A DNA stretch of 64,000 nucleotides from Craterostigma plantagineum (taxonomy: Eukaryota > Streptophyta > Magnoliopsida > Lamiales > Linderniaceae): positions 490,306-554,305 of the forward strand of contig JAPQWV010000409.1 in the NCBI GenBank assembly GCA_027422505.1, given 5' to 3'. Positions within the stretch are counted from its first letter, which is position 1; each line of letters starts with the position of its first letter. The translations under genes and the position numbers were made by a program. Shown piece after piece: positions 35,534-48,420 of this stretch. The notes below the pieces were generated by a model. It was not told the origin of the DNA and did not search any database. It saw only the letters and a program-made list of their open reading frames with translations.

Positions 35534-37329
35534 CTATTTTTGTCCTTTAGCTTTCATCCACTCTACAAAGTTGTCTAGTATTAACGGCCAGGCTTCAGCC
35601 GTGGTGTAGTTATCGAAGTCTGGAAAGTTAAACTGCAAAAAAAAAGTGACGTAAGAAGCAATAAGAAGATTGTTGATATGTTAAAAAAATCATTTACCTC
35701 TCGAAAAAAATGAAGAAAGCTCGTCCACTGATCCATAGTTATCCTACTGTAAGCAGTTTGGATCTGAATTATCCCAAGAAATTTAGGTAAAGGAGAATAG
35801 CATCAGAGGAGAGGCTCTGAGTATCTATCTATGTATGTACGAGAGAGAGAGAGAGAGAGACCCTAAGAAATTCGATGAATGAATAAACCTCATCAGTGTG
35901 TATTGGGCCCAAGACCAGTTCTAACATAGAGCATGTGGTCTCAATGTCTAAATACTTTTGCCCTTCTTCTGTAAATGTTGGATACAAACACACACAAAAT
36001 AAGCCAACAGTTCTTAAGAGAAGAACCAAGTCCCTATTCAACACTTACCAACAAGGCAAAAGCGATAAGCAAATTGATAAAAATCCATGATTTCGTCTGG
36101 TTCCAAAACCTTCAATAAGAAAAAAATGGTTCAAGGAGAGGAGTTACAGTTAGTCTGTGTCTTAAGACATTTTACGATGGAAGTTACCTCATTCTTCAAG
36201 TTTCGAAGTGCTTTCTTCAGTTTGGTTAAACAGGTGACTTCAAGTGGTTCCAACCCTCTTTGCCACTCTGCCTAACAATCAAGGAAAAGGTTACGAGACT
36301 CTAAATAATTGAAAACAATCATCGGATCGTTCCAGCTTATGTAATAGAATAATCTTACTTGAGTGAAATAGCCCTGCTTCTCCGCTCCCATTTTCCTTTG
36401 TTTAATTCAAGAAAAGTCAGTTCTGATCAAAATTTCCAGAGAAGACATAATGATCAGGGGATTACTCACCAAGCAAGCTTCAAAATCCCAATATCAGCAA
36501 GATCCACGTTTAAATCTGCACACAGAGCTTCAACTCCCGTTGGCCTAAGGAGAAAATTTTTTAGAACATAAGGCATCTTCATCTCTAATAATCATTGACT
36601 CAGTCAAGTCGCTAAAAGGCCCTCTTTCTTGTCCATTCAAAATAATTTTACGCGCCAAGTAAATACTAATCAGAGGGGAAAGAAGGCATAAACCCACTCG
36701 ATAATTCCCGACTCTTTATCAGCATACTTCAAGAAAAATCTATCCAAGTACTGTTGCTCTCTCGCCAGTTTCTTTTTCGCTGCCGGGAAAAAAAGTTGAA
36801 AATACAAAGAAAGGAACAGTGTCAGTCCATGTAAAGAGACATGTTTCTTTAATATACAATGCATGCTGGACTACCTAAGAGCCCAATTCAAAAAAAAAAA
36901 AGGTCTGCTTTAGAAGATCAATCAAAGGAACGAAGGACAACAGATAAAAAAATCAATTTGATACATTCTTCTGATTCGCTTCCTCCACTCAACAAAGCCA
37001 CGATCAAGAAACAGACAGGGGCTCCACAAGGAAAGAAGCTTGCATACGGAACGACGATAAAACCAATTACCGTAATTTAGTCAACCACTGATACAACAAG
37101 CAAAGATTGCTCACCGAACAATCGAAGCACCGCACTGGATCAAGACCAAAATAAAGGGGGGCCACAAAAAAGAAGAAGAAGAAGTAGCTGAAGACGACGA
37201 CAATCTATTTCAAAGGTGGAATGACATTGAAGATAAAGGCAATGGCACGCGCGTACATTTACGAGGACGCTTCTTAGCTGAGGCTTCCGCTAAATCACTG
37301 GATTTAGGCAAGGTGGGATCTCTCGTCAT
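35534..37329 (-). CDS. DCN1-like protein (AAR3-type cullin neddylation factor)
   Basis: DCUN1 proteins act as scaffold E3s that help attach NEDD8/RUB to cullins. Exons recognised: 36,699-36,779 (REQQYLDRFFLKYADKESG), 36,480-36,544 (VEALCADLNVDLADIGILKL), 36,359-36,395, 36,188-36,271 (EWQRGLEPL), 36,049-36,109 (DEIMDFYQFAYRFCLV), 35,862-35,968, 35,698-35,763 (ITMDQWTSFLHF) and 35,534-35,632 (NFPDFDNYTTAEAWPLILDN; FVEWM). The AWPLILDNFVEW signature identifies the family; the order matches Arabidopsis AAR3 (anti-auxin resistant 3). The 5' exon is unresolved: a Met at 37,329 starts MTRDPTLPKSSDLAEASAKK, but the frame stops near 37,216 before a candidate donor at 37,114, perhaps from base losses in the homopolymers there. 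Confidence 0.85.
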
Positions 37330-37896
37330 TTCCCAACTCCTTTTCTCGTATCGTCTTCTCTTGTTGATTCACTAATAACAGTTTCATCGATTCGTCGTAG
37401 TGCGTCTACAGTGAATTTGATCGAAGGTGGACGGAGAGGAGAGGAGAGGGTTTGCTCTGAGGGTTTATGCGATGACGACGATGAAGTGAATATTTGAAAA
37501 TTCGAGCCCTAATTAAAAATGATGGCAAAACGGTTTGGAGATTCCCGGAATAAGAAAATAATATTACTTTTTATTATTTAGTTTTGTTAAATATTCTTGG
37601 TACTATATTGCCAAGGCAGGCTTGCGATATCTAAATTACTGAGGCACATTAACTAAAAGACGTAACTAAATTGTTATTATTATAGTATAATTGTTAATTT
37701 AAAATCTTTTGTGAGAATTGAGAAAGGCGCGAATTAAATGCAGATTGCAAATAAAAGCAAGTCGCGGTCAGGAAATCGCCACGTCATCACTGATTGTTGG
37801 CAGATTTCGCGCCAATTCCCTCGCCCTATTTCATGATATACACAAACTCTGGCTCGCCGCTTGACTGCAAAAAGGAAAAAAGGGGGAGAAACGAAG
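37330..37896. promoter_or_regulatory. Shared promoter region between divergent DCN1-like and WDR76-like genes
   Basis: The two divergent starts are about 570 bp apart. Two inverted E2F-type sites are visible: GGCGCGAA at 37,726-37,733 and TTTCGCGCC at 37,805-37,813, about 165 and 85 bp upstream of the WDR76 start codon. E2F sites drive S-phase and DNA-repair genes in plants. Function is inferred from motif and position. Confidence 0.6.
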
Positions 37897-40378
37897 ATGA
37901 AGTTGACGGCGTACGAGCGCGAGAGGCTTGAGAACATTAAGCGCAACGACGAGATGTTGGCCGCTCTCAAAATACATTCGAAGGTCAATGAACTCAGACG
38001 AACTCAAACGTAAGGATGTTTTTCTCTATTCCTCTTTCTTTTTTTTTTTTTTTTCTTTTTTACCGGGGGTTTGTGGTGAAATTTAGGAGTTGGAAGATGC
38101 CTTTACTGGGATTATGGAAGTAATTTGTAATTTTATCTAGCGCTTGAGTTTTTCGGAGAAAGTTGAATTTAAGAATTCATAGGGATTGAATTGGGGTTTT
38201 GATATGTTGCGGCTTTTTTTGGTGCTGTTTTCCTTCTGCTAGGTGCACAATAAGTGGGCTTTCTCTATGAAATCGTGAAAGAAGAATCTGAGTTATTTGT
38301 TGACCGACTTTTATGTTTGGAAGTCCTAATGCTGTTGCTATATACCAAACTACGGTTCGCTTGCTTTCAGAAAAATGTGTAATTTGGCAGTCTTGAGTGA
38401 TAGTTTATGAATTGATTTTTCCACAGGGCTGAGCCTGCATCCAAATCGTACAAGAAGATTCAGTCCAAGAAGCCTAAAACTGAAACACCCGTAGTTTTGC
38501 GCCGCTCTTTAAGGGCCCGTGGGGTGCCACCTGATGCTGCTACTGCTGGTGGTCTAACTGATGATATAGACGAGAAGGAAAAGAAGATTAAGAGAACTCC
38601 TCACTTGGATTCACAGAATGATCTTAAACCCGCAAAAGAACTGGGTCCCATTCTAATGAAAGATATGTATATTGGTGATGATGGATCGGATGGAAAACTT
38701 GTGGAGATGATATTGTGCTGCTCTAAGAAATATCCACTGGAGGATAGCGGTGAAATCAATCATTTGGATCAAAACGAGGGCTTAAATGCATGCAATAAAA
38801 GGAAAAGACGAATGCTAGGTTCAGTTGATTTGGATGAATTGAAGTTGCGGCCCGAAAACGTTGCACGCGTGGTACCAGGCAGAATTATGAGTATGAAGTT
38901 TTTTCCTTCTCTGGATATGCAAATGGTGGTTGTTGGCAACAAGTTTGGAAATGTTGGGTTTTGGAATGTCAATGCTGAGCAAGATGCAAGTGACGGCATA
39001 TATGTTTATAAACCGAATCCAGGGCCAATTTCTGGCATTGTGATTAATCCTTGCTCAATGTCAAAGGTATAAGTACTTAATTTTGATTATCATTAAATTC
39101 TTCTGATGGGGCTCTGGACAAGCAGACACCTGGAAATCTTATGCATGGTGCACTATTAGCTGTGACACCATTTAAAACTGCTTGATAATGTAGTAATTTC
39201 AAGTTACAAAATTTTGATAGGTGTATAGTTCATGCTACGATGGGTTTGTTAGGTCGATGGACGTGGAGAAAGAGGTATTTGATCTGGTCTATTGCAGTGA
39301 GTATCCGATATACTCCTTCTCTTCGAGTCCACAAGAATCGAGCTCCCTATATTTTGGTGAAGGTAAGGGTACAGTTAATGTTTGGGATCTGAGGTCTGGA
39401 AAATCGTCACTTTCTCGTGTTTTGCACGAAGATAGAATCAACACCTTAGACTTCACCACAAAAGCTGATACTCTATTGGCCACAAGTTCTACGGATGGCA
39501 CCGCTTGCATTTGGGATTTGAGGAAAATAAACTCCCATAAGCCTACACCACTGAACGTTGCTAGCCATAAGAGAGCTGTTCATTCAGCTTACTTCTCTCC
39601 CACCGGGAAGGTTCTGGCTACCACAAGGTTCGTTTTGCTGTTCGTGCACTTGCCCTCTGTGTCTGTGTCTGCGTTTTGTCATTCAAAGCTGTTAATTTCC
39701 TTGTTAGAAAGATTACTCAGGGGATGTAATCCACTGTGCTCGGCGAACTCATTTGATTTTAATATGTCAGTCGTACCTGATAGTTATTTACAGGTACATG
39801 TCAGCACTAGTCATCGAAACATTAGACCTAGTGTTATATTCAGTCAAATCTATGCACGGAACACATAAGAACTCATGTTGAGTCTCACTTTTTTATTTCT
39901 CATTTGCAGTATTGATAACAATATTGGCATCTTAAGTGGAGCTAATTATGACAACATGTCCATGGTGTACCACAACAACCAGACTGGCAGATGGATTTCC
40001 AAATTCAGGTAAAAGTAATTGATAATCTTTTTTTGGTATCTTGTCTTGAGATACTAAGAACCACTTTAGTGTACGAGGCCTTGCATTTGCTTGTGGAAAA
40101 ATAGTCATTACTAGACTGTTTTATATGCATGAAATTATTCCTAATGTAGCTCTTGTTGAATTAGAGGCATATGGGGATGGGATGACTCGTATATCTTCAT
40201 AGGCAATATGGAGAGGGGCGTCGATGTTGTCTCTACAGTTGAGAACAAAACTGTTGCAACCTTAAGAAGTGATCTCGTGACTGCCATTCCCTGCCGATTC
40301 GACGCACATCCTCTTCATTCAGGGATGCTTGCTGGGGCTACAAGTGGAGGTCAGGTTTATATTTGGAACCATACATGA
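37897..40378 (+). CDS. WDR76-like: WD40 repeat protein, WDR76/DDB2-like
   Basis: A WD40 propeller of the WDR76/damage-binding group, implicated in chromatin and DNA-damage functions and in CUL4-type ubiquitin ligases. Exons 37,897-38,009, 38,427-39,066, 39,221-39,627, 39,910-40,008 and 40,165-40,378 total 1,473 nt, 490 residues, entirely in frame. The N-terminus MKLTAYERERLENIKRNDEM is the family signature; a basic RRSLRARG segment follows, then WD units ending in WDLRSG, IWDLRK and VYIWNHT. The start is the first ATG after a C/A-rich leader and fits the family N-terminus. Gene ends 313 bp from the convergent MOL1-like gene. A DxR motif (WDLR) is present, which in many WD40 proteins binds DDB1. 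Confidence 0.92.
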
Positions 40379-40691
40379 ATGGGATTCTATGTTTCTTTTT
40401 TTTTTTTTTTTTTTGCCAGCATTGTAATAACAATCACTGCGGCATCACTACTCTGTTTTGAGTTGTATTATAGACGGTGTTTGAAGAAGGAACTTGATTT
40501 GTGTATCTTCAGAATCCTATTATCTTGAAATTAAGTCCTCGAAGTGCAGGTAACCATTATCTTATAAATACAACATTCGTGATTACCTGATATCGCTTTA
40601 CAAGCATCACACATATTATATCACATCAGACAAAAAAACTCCTATACATTTATGGGTAACTAGAACTACACATATAAGTGGTTTAACTGGC

Positions 40692-43622
40692 CTATGGCTT
40701 CCTTAATCCCGGCAACATCTTCAACACATGTTGCATCGATGGCCTACTTCTCAAACAAAGCAGAGCAACGTCAACAACACACTGTATCTCCTCTTTGAAC
40801 TTAACATTGCCATCTTCTTGGGATATTTCTCCTACAAGATCATCTCTTGCATTAGCACTCTGTAAGTCTCGAGTCCTCGATTTCCCGCTAGTTAACGTCT
40901 CGAGGGCGAGTTCGCCGAAATTGTACACGTCAGCATGAACCTCGTCTCCTACAGTAGATGCCATGAACCCTATTCGGACAATCACAGATCAGTTTGTTAC
41001 TTTTATTCAAGCACGACACAGAAACTTTCAAATACTAGACGAATGCAGTCGGTCAGTTACCTGTCGCCTTTCCAACGTCTCGTAGAAGCAAACTGCTTCT
41101 CGATTTAAGGATCGACCCGAGCCCATATTCGACCAAATGGGGCTCCATATATTCATCAAAAACAACGTTCTCCGCCTTCAAATCGCCGTGTGGAATAGCA
41201 GGATAGCACTCGTGGTGCAGAAAACAGAGCGCGCTTGCAATTCCATTCAATATCCTACGCTTTTCCTCCCAGCCTCTCCTCTCCCCAATCTTCTCCGCTA
41301 AATTCCCGTTATGCATGTAATCGTACAGCAGATAAGCGACGCTGTTGTTGTGGCAAACGCCGAGCAACCTCGTCAGATTCCTATGCCTCAAGTTCCCCAT
41401 CTTCGTTAGGACTTGTACCACAAACTTCTCTTCCTTCGGCGAAAATTCGACCTTTTTCGCATAGAAAGTGATTCCCGTGGGAAGGACAATTAAATCCCGG
41501 AAGCGTGGGGAGTTTTGACAGAATCGAAGCTCCTCAGAACGTCTTCTGCAGCGAAATTAGGTAGCCCGGGAAAAGAAATCATCTTCCAGCGCCTTTCATA
41601 ACCTTTCTTGAAGTACATTAGCCCAAACACAGAAGCTACGATGAGTAAAACTATGACTGCACACAGTACAAGAATCCAAGCTAACTTTCGGGTTCTTCTG
41701 CTTTCCAATTGAAGTCCACCAGAAATCCCATATTCTTGACAAGGTTTTCGAAGGGGCAGTCCACACAGATAAGGGTTGCCAAGAAATACGCTTTCGTTCA
41801 TCGTTTGAAAGGCCTCGTTCGAAGGAATCACGCCAGAAATATTATTGAAAGACAAGTTCAGAAGCTTTAGGCTCGCTGAGTTTACGAATTCAGCTGGGAT
41901 TGGACCATCGAGACTGTTATGCGACAAGTCGATTTCACTTATAGAAGGAAGACGGGCGAGCTCTGAAGGTATGGAACCAGACAAGTTATTGTAAGCGAAG
42001 TCTATCCTCGAAAGTTGCTCACAGTTCGATAGGCTCGTCGGGACAGCTCCTGATAAGTTATTCGTTCTCAGTTCAAGAACGGTCAACGATTTGCATGATT
42101 CGAACGAAGGAATTGTCCCATGTAAGCCACAAGAAGTCAGAGAGATTTTCTGAAGATTAGGCAAAGACCATATGTTAGCAGGCAAAGCTCCGCCGATTCC
42201 CAGATTGTAGGAGACGTTGAAGTACTGAAGCCCGTAAGCTTGATTGATCTGCAAAGGAATGCCTCCGCTGAAACTGTTTTCAGACAAGCCGACGTAAGAG
42301 ATATCTGGCATTCTGTCGAAGGGTAAAGAAGATATATCGCCTGCGAACGAATTATCCTCGAGCCTAAGGCGAATGAGCGACGAACAGTTGGAAAGAGATG
42401 GATACAAATTCCCAGTGAAGTTGTTCGAGAAAAGGATCAATCTAAGCAGCTCTCCCTGAGAACATATACCAGGCGGTATGCTACCAACGAAGTAATTCGT
42501 CGAAACGTCCAAATGTTTGAGCCTTGAAAATCTTCCCAAGTCCTTTGGAAGAGAACCAGTGAAGTAGTTGTTCCATATGAGAAGAGTATCAAGCTGAGGT
42601 AGCTGGGCAATGCCCTGAGGAACAGAGCCACTCAAGTCATTATACATCAAACTCAGCAGCGTCAGATTCTTCAAATCAGAAAAGGATTCAGGGATTTGAC
42701 CAGTGAGTAAGTTGTCTGAAAGATCCAAGCTTTTGAGGTCCGAAATCTTGCTGAAATCATCAGGGATCTTACCACTCAGCTGATTTCTGAAGAGGAAGAT
42801 CGATTCAAGCTTGGTGAGATTACTGAGCTGCTGTGGAATGGGCCCAGAGAGATTAGCATCAGCAATGTCAAGATAAACGAGCCCACTCATATTCCCAAAT
42901 TCCCACGGAATCCCACCTTCGTACGAGTTGTAGCCGATCTCCATGTGAGACAAAGTTTGAAGCTTTCCCAACTCTGAAGGTATCGAACCGCTGAGGAAAT
43001 TCCCAGCCAAGTGAATGAACTCGATCGATTCAAAAGAGCCATAATCTGATGGGATTGGTCCGCTGAAGTAGCTCCCAGCGAAATTCAGCACCTTCAGAGA
43101 CTTAATCTTCGAAACATCTGCCGGTAATAATCCCGAGAAACTGTTGCTAAAGGCATCGAGGACGACGAGGCTCTGCAGATTAGAAATCCCACTTGGAAAA
43201 CGGCCCGAAAAGTTGTTTCTGCTGATGTCTAACGATTTCAGACCGCCGAGGTCGAAAATCGCAGGCGGGAGCTGATCCGAGAAAGAGTTGTGGCTCAAAT
43301 TGAGCTCCATGAGGTCGACGAAGAGGTTGAACTGCTTCCCTGATAATGGGCCTCTGAGATTCTTCATTGAAAGGTCCAAACCGATCATCTTCGAAGAGTT
43401 TTCGCTGCATTTAACTCCTCTCCAAGAACATGCGCGTATTTGAGCAGAGGCGTTCGTAGATTCTTGGGATGGCAGCAACCAATCATCTAAGGCTTTGGAA
43501 TCTTCTCCTACTTCGGATTTCAAGCTCAGCAGAGCTTCGGAGAGAGGATCGACGGCTTGAATGGGAAGCTGAAGCATCGAAGAAACCATTAGAAGAGCGA
43601 TGAAGATGTACGAAATCTCCAT
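40692..43622 (-). CDS. MOL1-like: LRR receptor-like kinase, MOL1-like, with degenerate kinase domain
   Basis: Plasma-membrane receptor. MOL1 of Arabidopsis limits cambial activity and opposes PXY signalling. Order: signal peptide (MEISYIFIALLMVSSML), N-terminal cap with CSWRGVKC, about 22 leucine-rich repeats (LDLSDNLLTGQIP type), transmembrane segment (LAWILVLCAVIVLLIVASVF, near residue 650), then a kinase fold with CHNNSVAYLLYDYMHNGNLA. The kinase lysine is present (FYAKKVEF), but HRD is HGD (IPHGDLKAENVVF) and DFG is EYG (LVEYGLG), so catalysis is doubtful. Exons 41,061-43,622 and 40,692-40,969. One base is missing from a C run near 41,500 (CTTCCGGGATT); corrected length 946 residues. Confidence 0.9.
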
Positions 43623-45311
43623 TGGAAACTGATCTGCAGAAGAAAGGTAGGGACTGACTACTACTGCTAAAGAAACAAAAGAAAGCGATGAGTGTATGCG
43701 AATTGATGCATGGGGAATAGAGAAAAGATTGACGCATATCGATTTTTTATTTATTTATTTTAGTTACTACTGTATTTAGTCCAAACTCCAATATATGAAA
43801 AATATAATAAAGTGGTTTGCTTTTTAAACAAGGACCCGCAATTCTGTTCCTTTAAAGCAAAGTAAATATATTCATGTCACCCTGTGCATAATTTGGGAAT
43901 ATTTAGTTCATGGGGATTGGTAACAAAAGAAAAGAGCCAAGTTAATATTGAATTTATCATCAGAAGGAGCTTAGCATATAAGGACAATATCATTTATTGC
44001 GGGGAAGAAAAGAAATAAAAATCATGTTTTTATTTGAGTTGATTTGTCATTTAACTTTACCCCTTCTGTCCTTCTAGCCTGGAAATGTGCAATTTTTTCC
44101 GTCTTCCTTTAATTTGCAATTACTTCAATATTTCTTTTTATGTTTTAACTTTATTGCAAATGAACATATTCTTTGTTGCTTTTTATTTAACTGCAACGTC
44201 GCGATCAATACCAACTTTAGAGTAATTTGAGGAGAAGAGCCTTTGCCTTGACTTGTTCTTATCTCTCTTCAATTGATAAATTAGTCTCAGTGGGACAGTC
44301 CAATGATAATTATTTGAGAATAAATTGATTTAACGTTGCTTATCATTCATTATGTAGACTATACTTCCCACTACATTATGTCGGAATCTTACTTGCCTTT
44401 TCCATGTATACATTTTCATAATGTATAGGTTAATACTTCTTTTTCAATCTTTAATATGGATCATATTTTAAATGTTAAGCCATAAATGCTTAGTCATTCA
44501 TCATTAGAAATTATGATCGTATGATGACGCTCAACTATAATATTCCGTTCATAGGCCATTAAGAGGCTGTTTATTCTTGGGAGACAATATGTATTATCTT
44601 TAAATGAAGATATGAGCTGGAGACTATTTAATGCGAGGTGGACGAATTATTGCATACCGTATTGTGCCCGTGAAATCACACGCTATAATATTGCTCGAAC
44701 TTTAATACAATAGAAAGTACATATACATAACGAAAATAAATAAAAAGAAAAACATTTGGTGCTTCAGTTGCGAAATAGGATTCTCAAATCTCAGTAAGAT
44801 ATCGAGAAACATGGAGCACCGCTCATAATTAATTAATTAGGTTAGAAAATGACAAATTAGTTAACTTTCTTTCTACTGCTTTACAGACAGATTTTCTCAC
44901 TAATCGCCCAACGTGGAATCCAACTTTTAGCACATCCATGCCGCTCATGCGATAAATCTGTATCTATTAATTAATTTTCTATAGTATTATGAAATTAAAT
45001 TAATTAATCGGCTAATAAAAGTCGTGCATGCATGCGGTGGGATTTGTGCAGTTGAAAAGGAAATGCATTTTTCTAATAAAGATTATCATCATCCACTTCT
45101 TTAGATAATAAATGCCAATGGTCGAGACTCGAGAGGTCAGTAAAAAGAAGGAAAAGAAACTATTCATTTGAGTGTCTCAATCAAATAATGGGCCAATATA
45201 TCTCATATGGGACGGGTCCAATCCAGTCCAACTAATAATCTGCAGTAAAATGTCTGAAATAGTCCAATTAAAATTCATGCAGTCCAACAATCTATACTAT
45301 GTTATTAAGCC
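43623..45311. other. Intergenic, AT-rich
   Basis: 1.7 kb upstream of the MOL1-like gene. It should contain that promoter; otherwise no gene, repeat end or RNA was recognised. Confidence 0.5.
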
Positions 45312-45319
45312 CTTGGGAT

Positions 45320-48300
45320 TAGTGGTGGGTAATGGGCCGGATTGGGCCGGTTCCGGGCCGGTTCCACCGGTTCCGGTTCTACCGGTTCCGGTTCAACCGG
45401 TTCCGGCACTGTTCCGGTTCCGGTCCCGGTTCCGGTTCCGGAACCATTTTCCAGGGACCGGACCAGAACCATTCTAAGAACCCACGGGCCACTATTGGGC
45501 CGGTTCCGGGTCCAGAACCGGAACCGGCCCGTTAAATATTTTTTTTTTTTTTTTTTTTTGCTATGGAAAAATTCTTTAGAAAATATCCAAAAATTTTATT
45601 CCAAAAAAACAAAAAAAAAGATAAGAAAAGTACAAAAAAATAAAAAAAAACTACCTAAAAATACAAATAAAACATAAAGAAAGAAAAATAAATTTAAAAC
45701 TTACAAGTACAAAATACAAAAAAGGAAAAAATGTTCGAAATAAAAAATACAATTTATTCGACTTGACTATTAATTAAAACTATGTTAGAGGCCTCTTCGT
45801 CTTCGTCCGAACTGGAAGAACGGAACTCGTCGATGGCGTTCTCCCGTCGGTTCTTCGATTCGGCCAAATACCAATCCTTCAACAATGTTAACATTGCGAG
45901 GGATGTCGGGTTAAGGCTCGCGCGTCTGTCGCCGATAATTCGCCCGGAGGTAGAGAATGCGGACTCGGAGGCGACGCTAGACGCTTGCACGGCTAAAACG
46001 TCTCGAGCGACGGCGGAGAGGGTCGGATATAGCGTCGCGTTCGACTTCCACCAGGCCAATACGTCGAAGTCGTCAGGAGTCTGGAAGTTGTGGCTCAGGT
46101 AGAGCTGGATCTCGTTCGTGTTCGACCCCGACGCACGCGTTTTGGTCTTCGTCTTTTGTGCCTTCAATCTTCGTAGTAGTCCCAATGCGCCGCCGCCTCC
46201 TTCCGACGAACCGGCTTCGCTCGCTGGTACGGGCTGCTCCACACTATGTCCCTGCTCAGCTGCATAAAAAGAAAAAAGTTCTTGGAGAGAAGCGTGAATT
46301 GACGCCTTTTGGTCGTCCACATTCTTTCCAAGAAACTGAGCATAATATTCGAAAAAAATATCAAATGTATCTACACCGCAACTAGGGTCGAGTAAGGCCG
46401 ACAAACCGTGTACTATTGGGATGGTTTCCCAATACTTCCTGAACTTCTGCTCCATACTTTGGATGAAACCACCCAAGTAAGGATTGTTGCGAAACTCCAC
46501 GAACTTGTAGCACATCGCGAAGAGGTTCGGGATGACTAATGGGGACGTCGGGTAGTGAACTCCGGAAAACTTCTCCGTAGCCTCGGCGAACACCTCAAGT
46601 ATAGAACGACACAACCTACAATATCCCAATCAAGTGGTCGTAATTCATACCTGGAGGTGGTGCCGACTGCGGCCTCGTTCCAAAAAGGCGTCAGCAAGTC
46701 CTTGTAACGCATGAAGGTGCTGAGGAGGTGGTACATCGAGTTCCACCTAGTCGGGACTGGCAACGGAAACTTCTTGTACGTGAGGCCGGCGGCAAGGACG
46801 GTTTGCTTCCACGACGTTCCGATGCGGCGTTCCCGTAGTAACTTACCTATTACCTTAAACTTTTCTACAATATCTCCCAAAACTTCGTCAAAAGCACATT
46901 GCACACACAAATTAATAATATGACAAGCGCACCTAGCATGTAATAATTTGCCGTCTAAGGGTAACCTAAGTTGCCTACGAAGGATCCCTATCGCTACGTT
47001 GTTCGCGCTAGCATTATCTAAGGTGATAGACATAATTTTATCTTGAATACAATATTTATTAACGACATTCAACACATAGTTCGATATCGTAGTGGCATTA
47101 TGTTGCGAATCTAGGGGATCTAGGGAAAGAATACGTTTTTGCATGGTCCATGTTTCATCTATCCAATGGGCGGTGACGACTAAATAAGATTGCGACGTAA
47201 TATTAGTCCAAATATCGGTAGTCAAACTAATCCTACACGTAATGTTGGCTAAATGACTAATTAAGCTAGCTTGATATTCCTTAAAAGTTTCTAACACATA
47301 TTTCCTAAGGGTTTTACGGGTCACGTTATGGAATCCGGGTTGTATCGTACTCGTAAATTCGATAAACCCTTCACTTTCCGCAATGCAAAAGGGTTCTTCA
47401 CACATAACTACGAATTTAACTAATGCTTTTTTAGAAATTTCCCTAGTAATAACAAAATTCTTACCCGTACTTACGTTTATTTGTTGTTGTCGGGGTTCGT
47501 TTCCTACCGGCTCTAGATCGTCCCCGAAGTTGTGCGTCCTCTGGAGGTGTTTTTTCAACGAGCCCGTCCCACCTTGATTCGGTCCGGTCTTAATCGTGTA
47601 GGGGTGGCGGCACATTTTGCAAAACGCGGTACCTACATCGGACTTATTTTTATCCATTTCTAAATCGAAAAAATTCCATACCTTAGACCGCCGACCACGC
47701 GGTTGTTGCTTCCTCCTTGTCGTCGCCGTAGAAGCTTGGCTCGGTCCTTCGTCGGTCGCTCTCGTCTGTTCCGTTTGCGGTACATCGGTGTCCTCGTCGG
47801 TGTCGCCAGTTCCCCGAAATGTGTCGGCGTGACCTAAAACCATATAAACATCTTCGTCACGAGGGTTAGGATTTCTCGACGACGAAGCCATTAGTATAAA
47901 ATAATAATTTGATTATTTGTAATAAAAGTGAGTGTGTGTAGTGTAGTAGTGGAGTTAGTGTAAATAAAATAGTTATTAGTGTTAATAATATTAAATATTA
48001 ATAGGATGATTTTTTTGAGAGCTTTTTGGAGAGAGTTTGGAAGAGATTTGGATGTAATTGTGAGTTAAAATGGTTAAAATGAGGTGGTATTTATAGATTT
48101 TTGGTTTGGGTCAAAACTGTAATTTTACAGTGTAAAAAAATAAAAAAAAATAAATAAAAAGCAGAAGCCCGTTGGCCCAACGGCTATATAGCCGTTGGGC
48201 CGGTTCCGGTTCCGGTTCGGAACCGGAACCGGAACCGTGGAACCGGATCCGGTAACCGGAACCGGTAATCCACGGTTCCGAGGCCCGCTAACCGGCCCAG

Positions 48301-48420
48301 CCCAAATTAAATGGGCCGGTTACCGGGTCCAGAACCGGTTCAACGGTTCCGGGTTTGGGCCGGTTTAGCGGGCCGGTTTTGGGCCGGTTCCGGGCCGAAC
48401 CGGCCCAAAGCCCACGTCTA
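45320..48420 (-). mobile_element. hAT (Ac-like) DNA transposon, 3.1 kb, with transposase
   Basis: Flanked by a perfect 8-bp target duplication CTTGGGAT (45,312-45,319 and 48,421-48,428), the hAT hallmark. Terminal repeats begin TAGTGGTGGG (left) and TAGACGTGGG (right end read inward), followed by TGGGCCGG on both sides. Subterminal regions (about 45,340-45,535 and 48,175-48,410) are packed with GGTTCCGG/CCGGAACC repeats, probable transposase binding sites. The interior holds a full-length transposase on the minus strand. Confidence 0.95.
45754..47891 (-). CDS. hAT transposase (BED zinc finger, hATC dimerisation domain)
   Basis: Cut-and-paste transposase of the element at 45,320-48,420. An N-terminal BED finger (VWNFFDLEM, FCKMC, then KKHLQRTH), the RNase-H-like catalytic core with SLTTDIWTNI and SITLDNASANN (the two aspartates) and CACHIINLCV, and a C-terminal hATC domain (FDVLAWWKSNATLYPTLSAV, ASSVASESAFSTSGRI, where the conserved Glu lies). 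The two halves are in different frames, joined near 46,609 where GTAGGTTG seems to have lost one G. Corrected length is 712 residues, full for the RICESLEEPER-type family. This is a transposase, not one of the domesticated host genes, because it lies inside intact ends. Confidence 0.9.

Noticed and set aside
45172..45677. Val/Pro/Arg-rich ORFs over the GGTTCCGG repeats
   Set aside because: Low-complexity translations of the hAT subterminal array, open in several frames.
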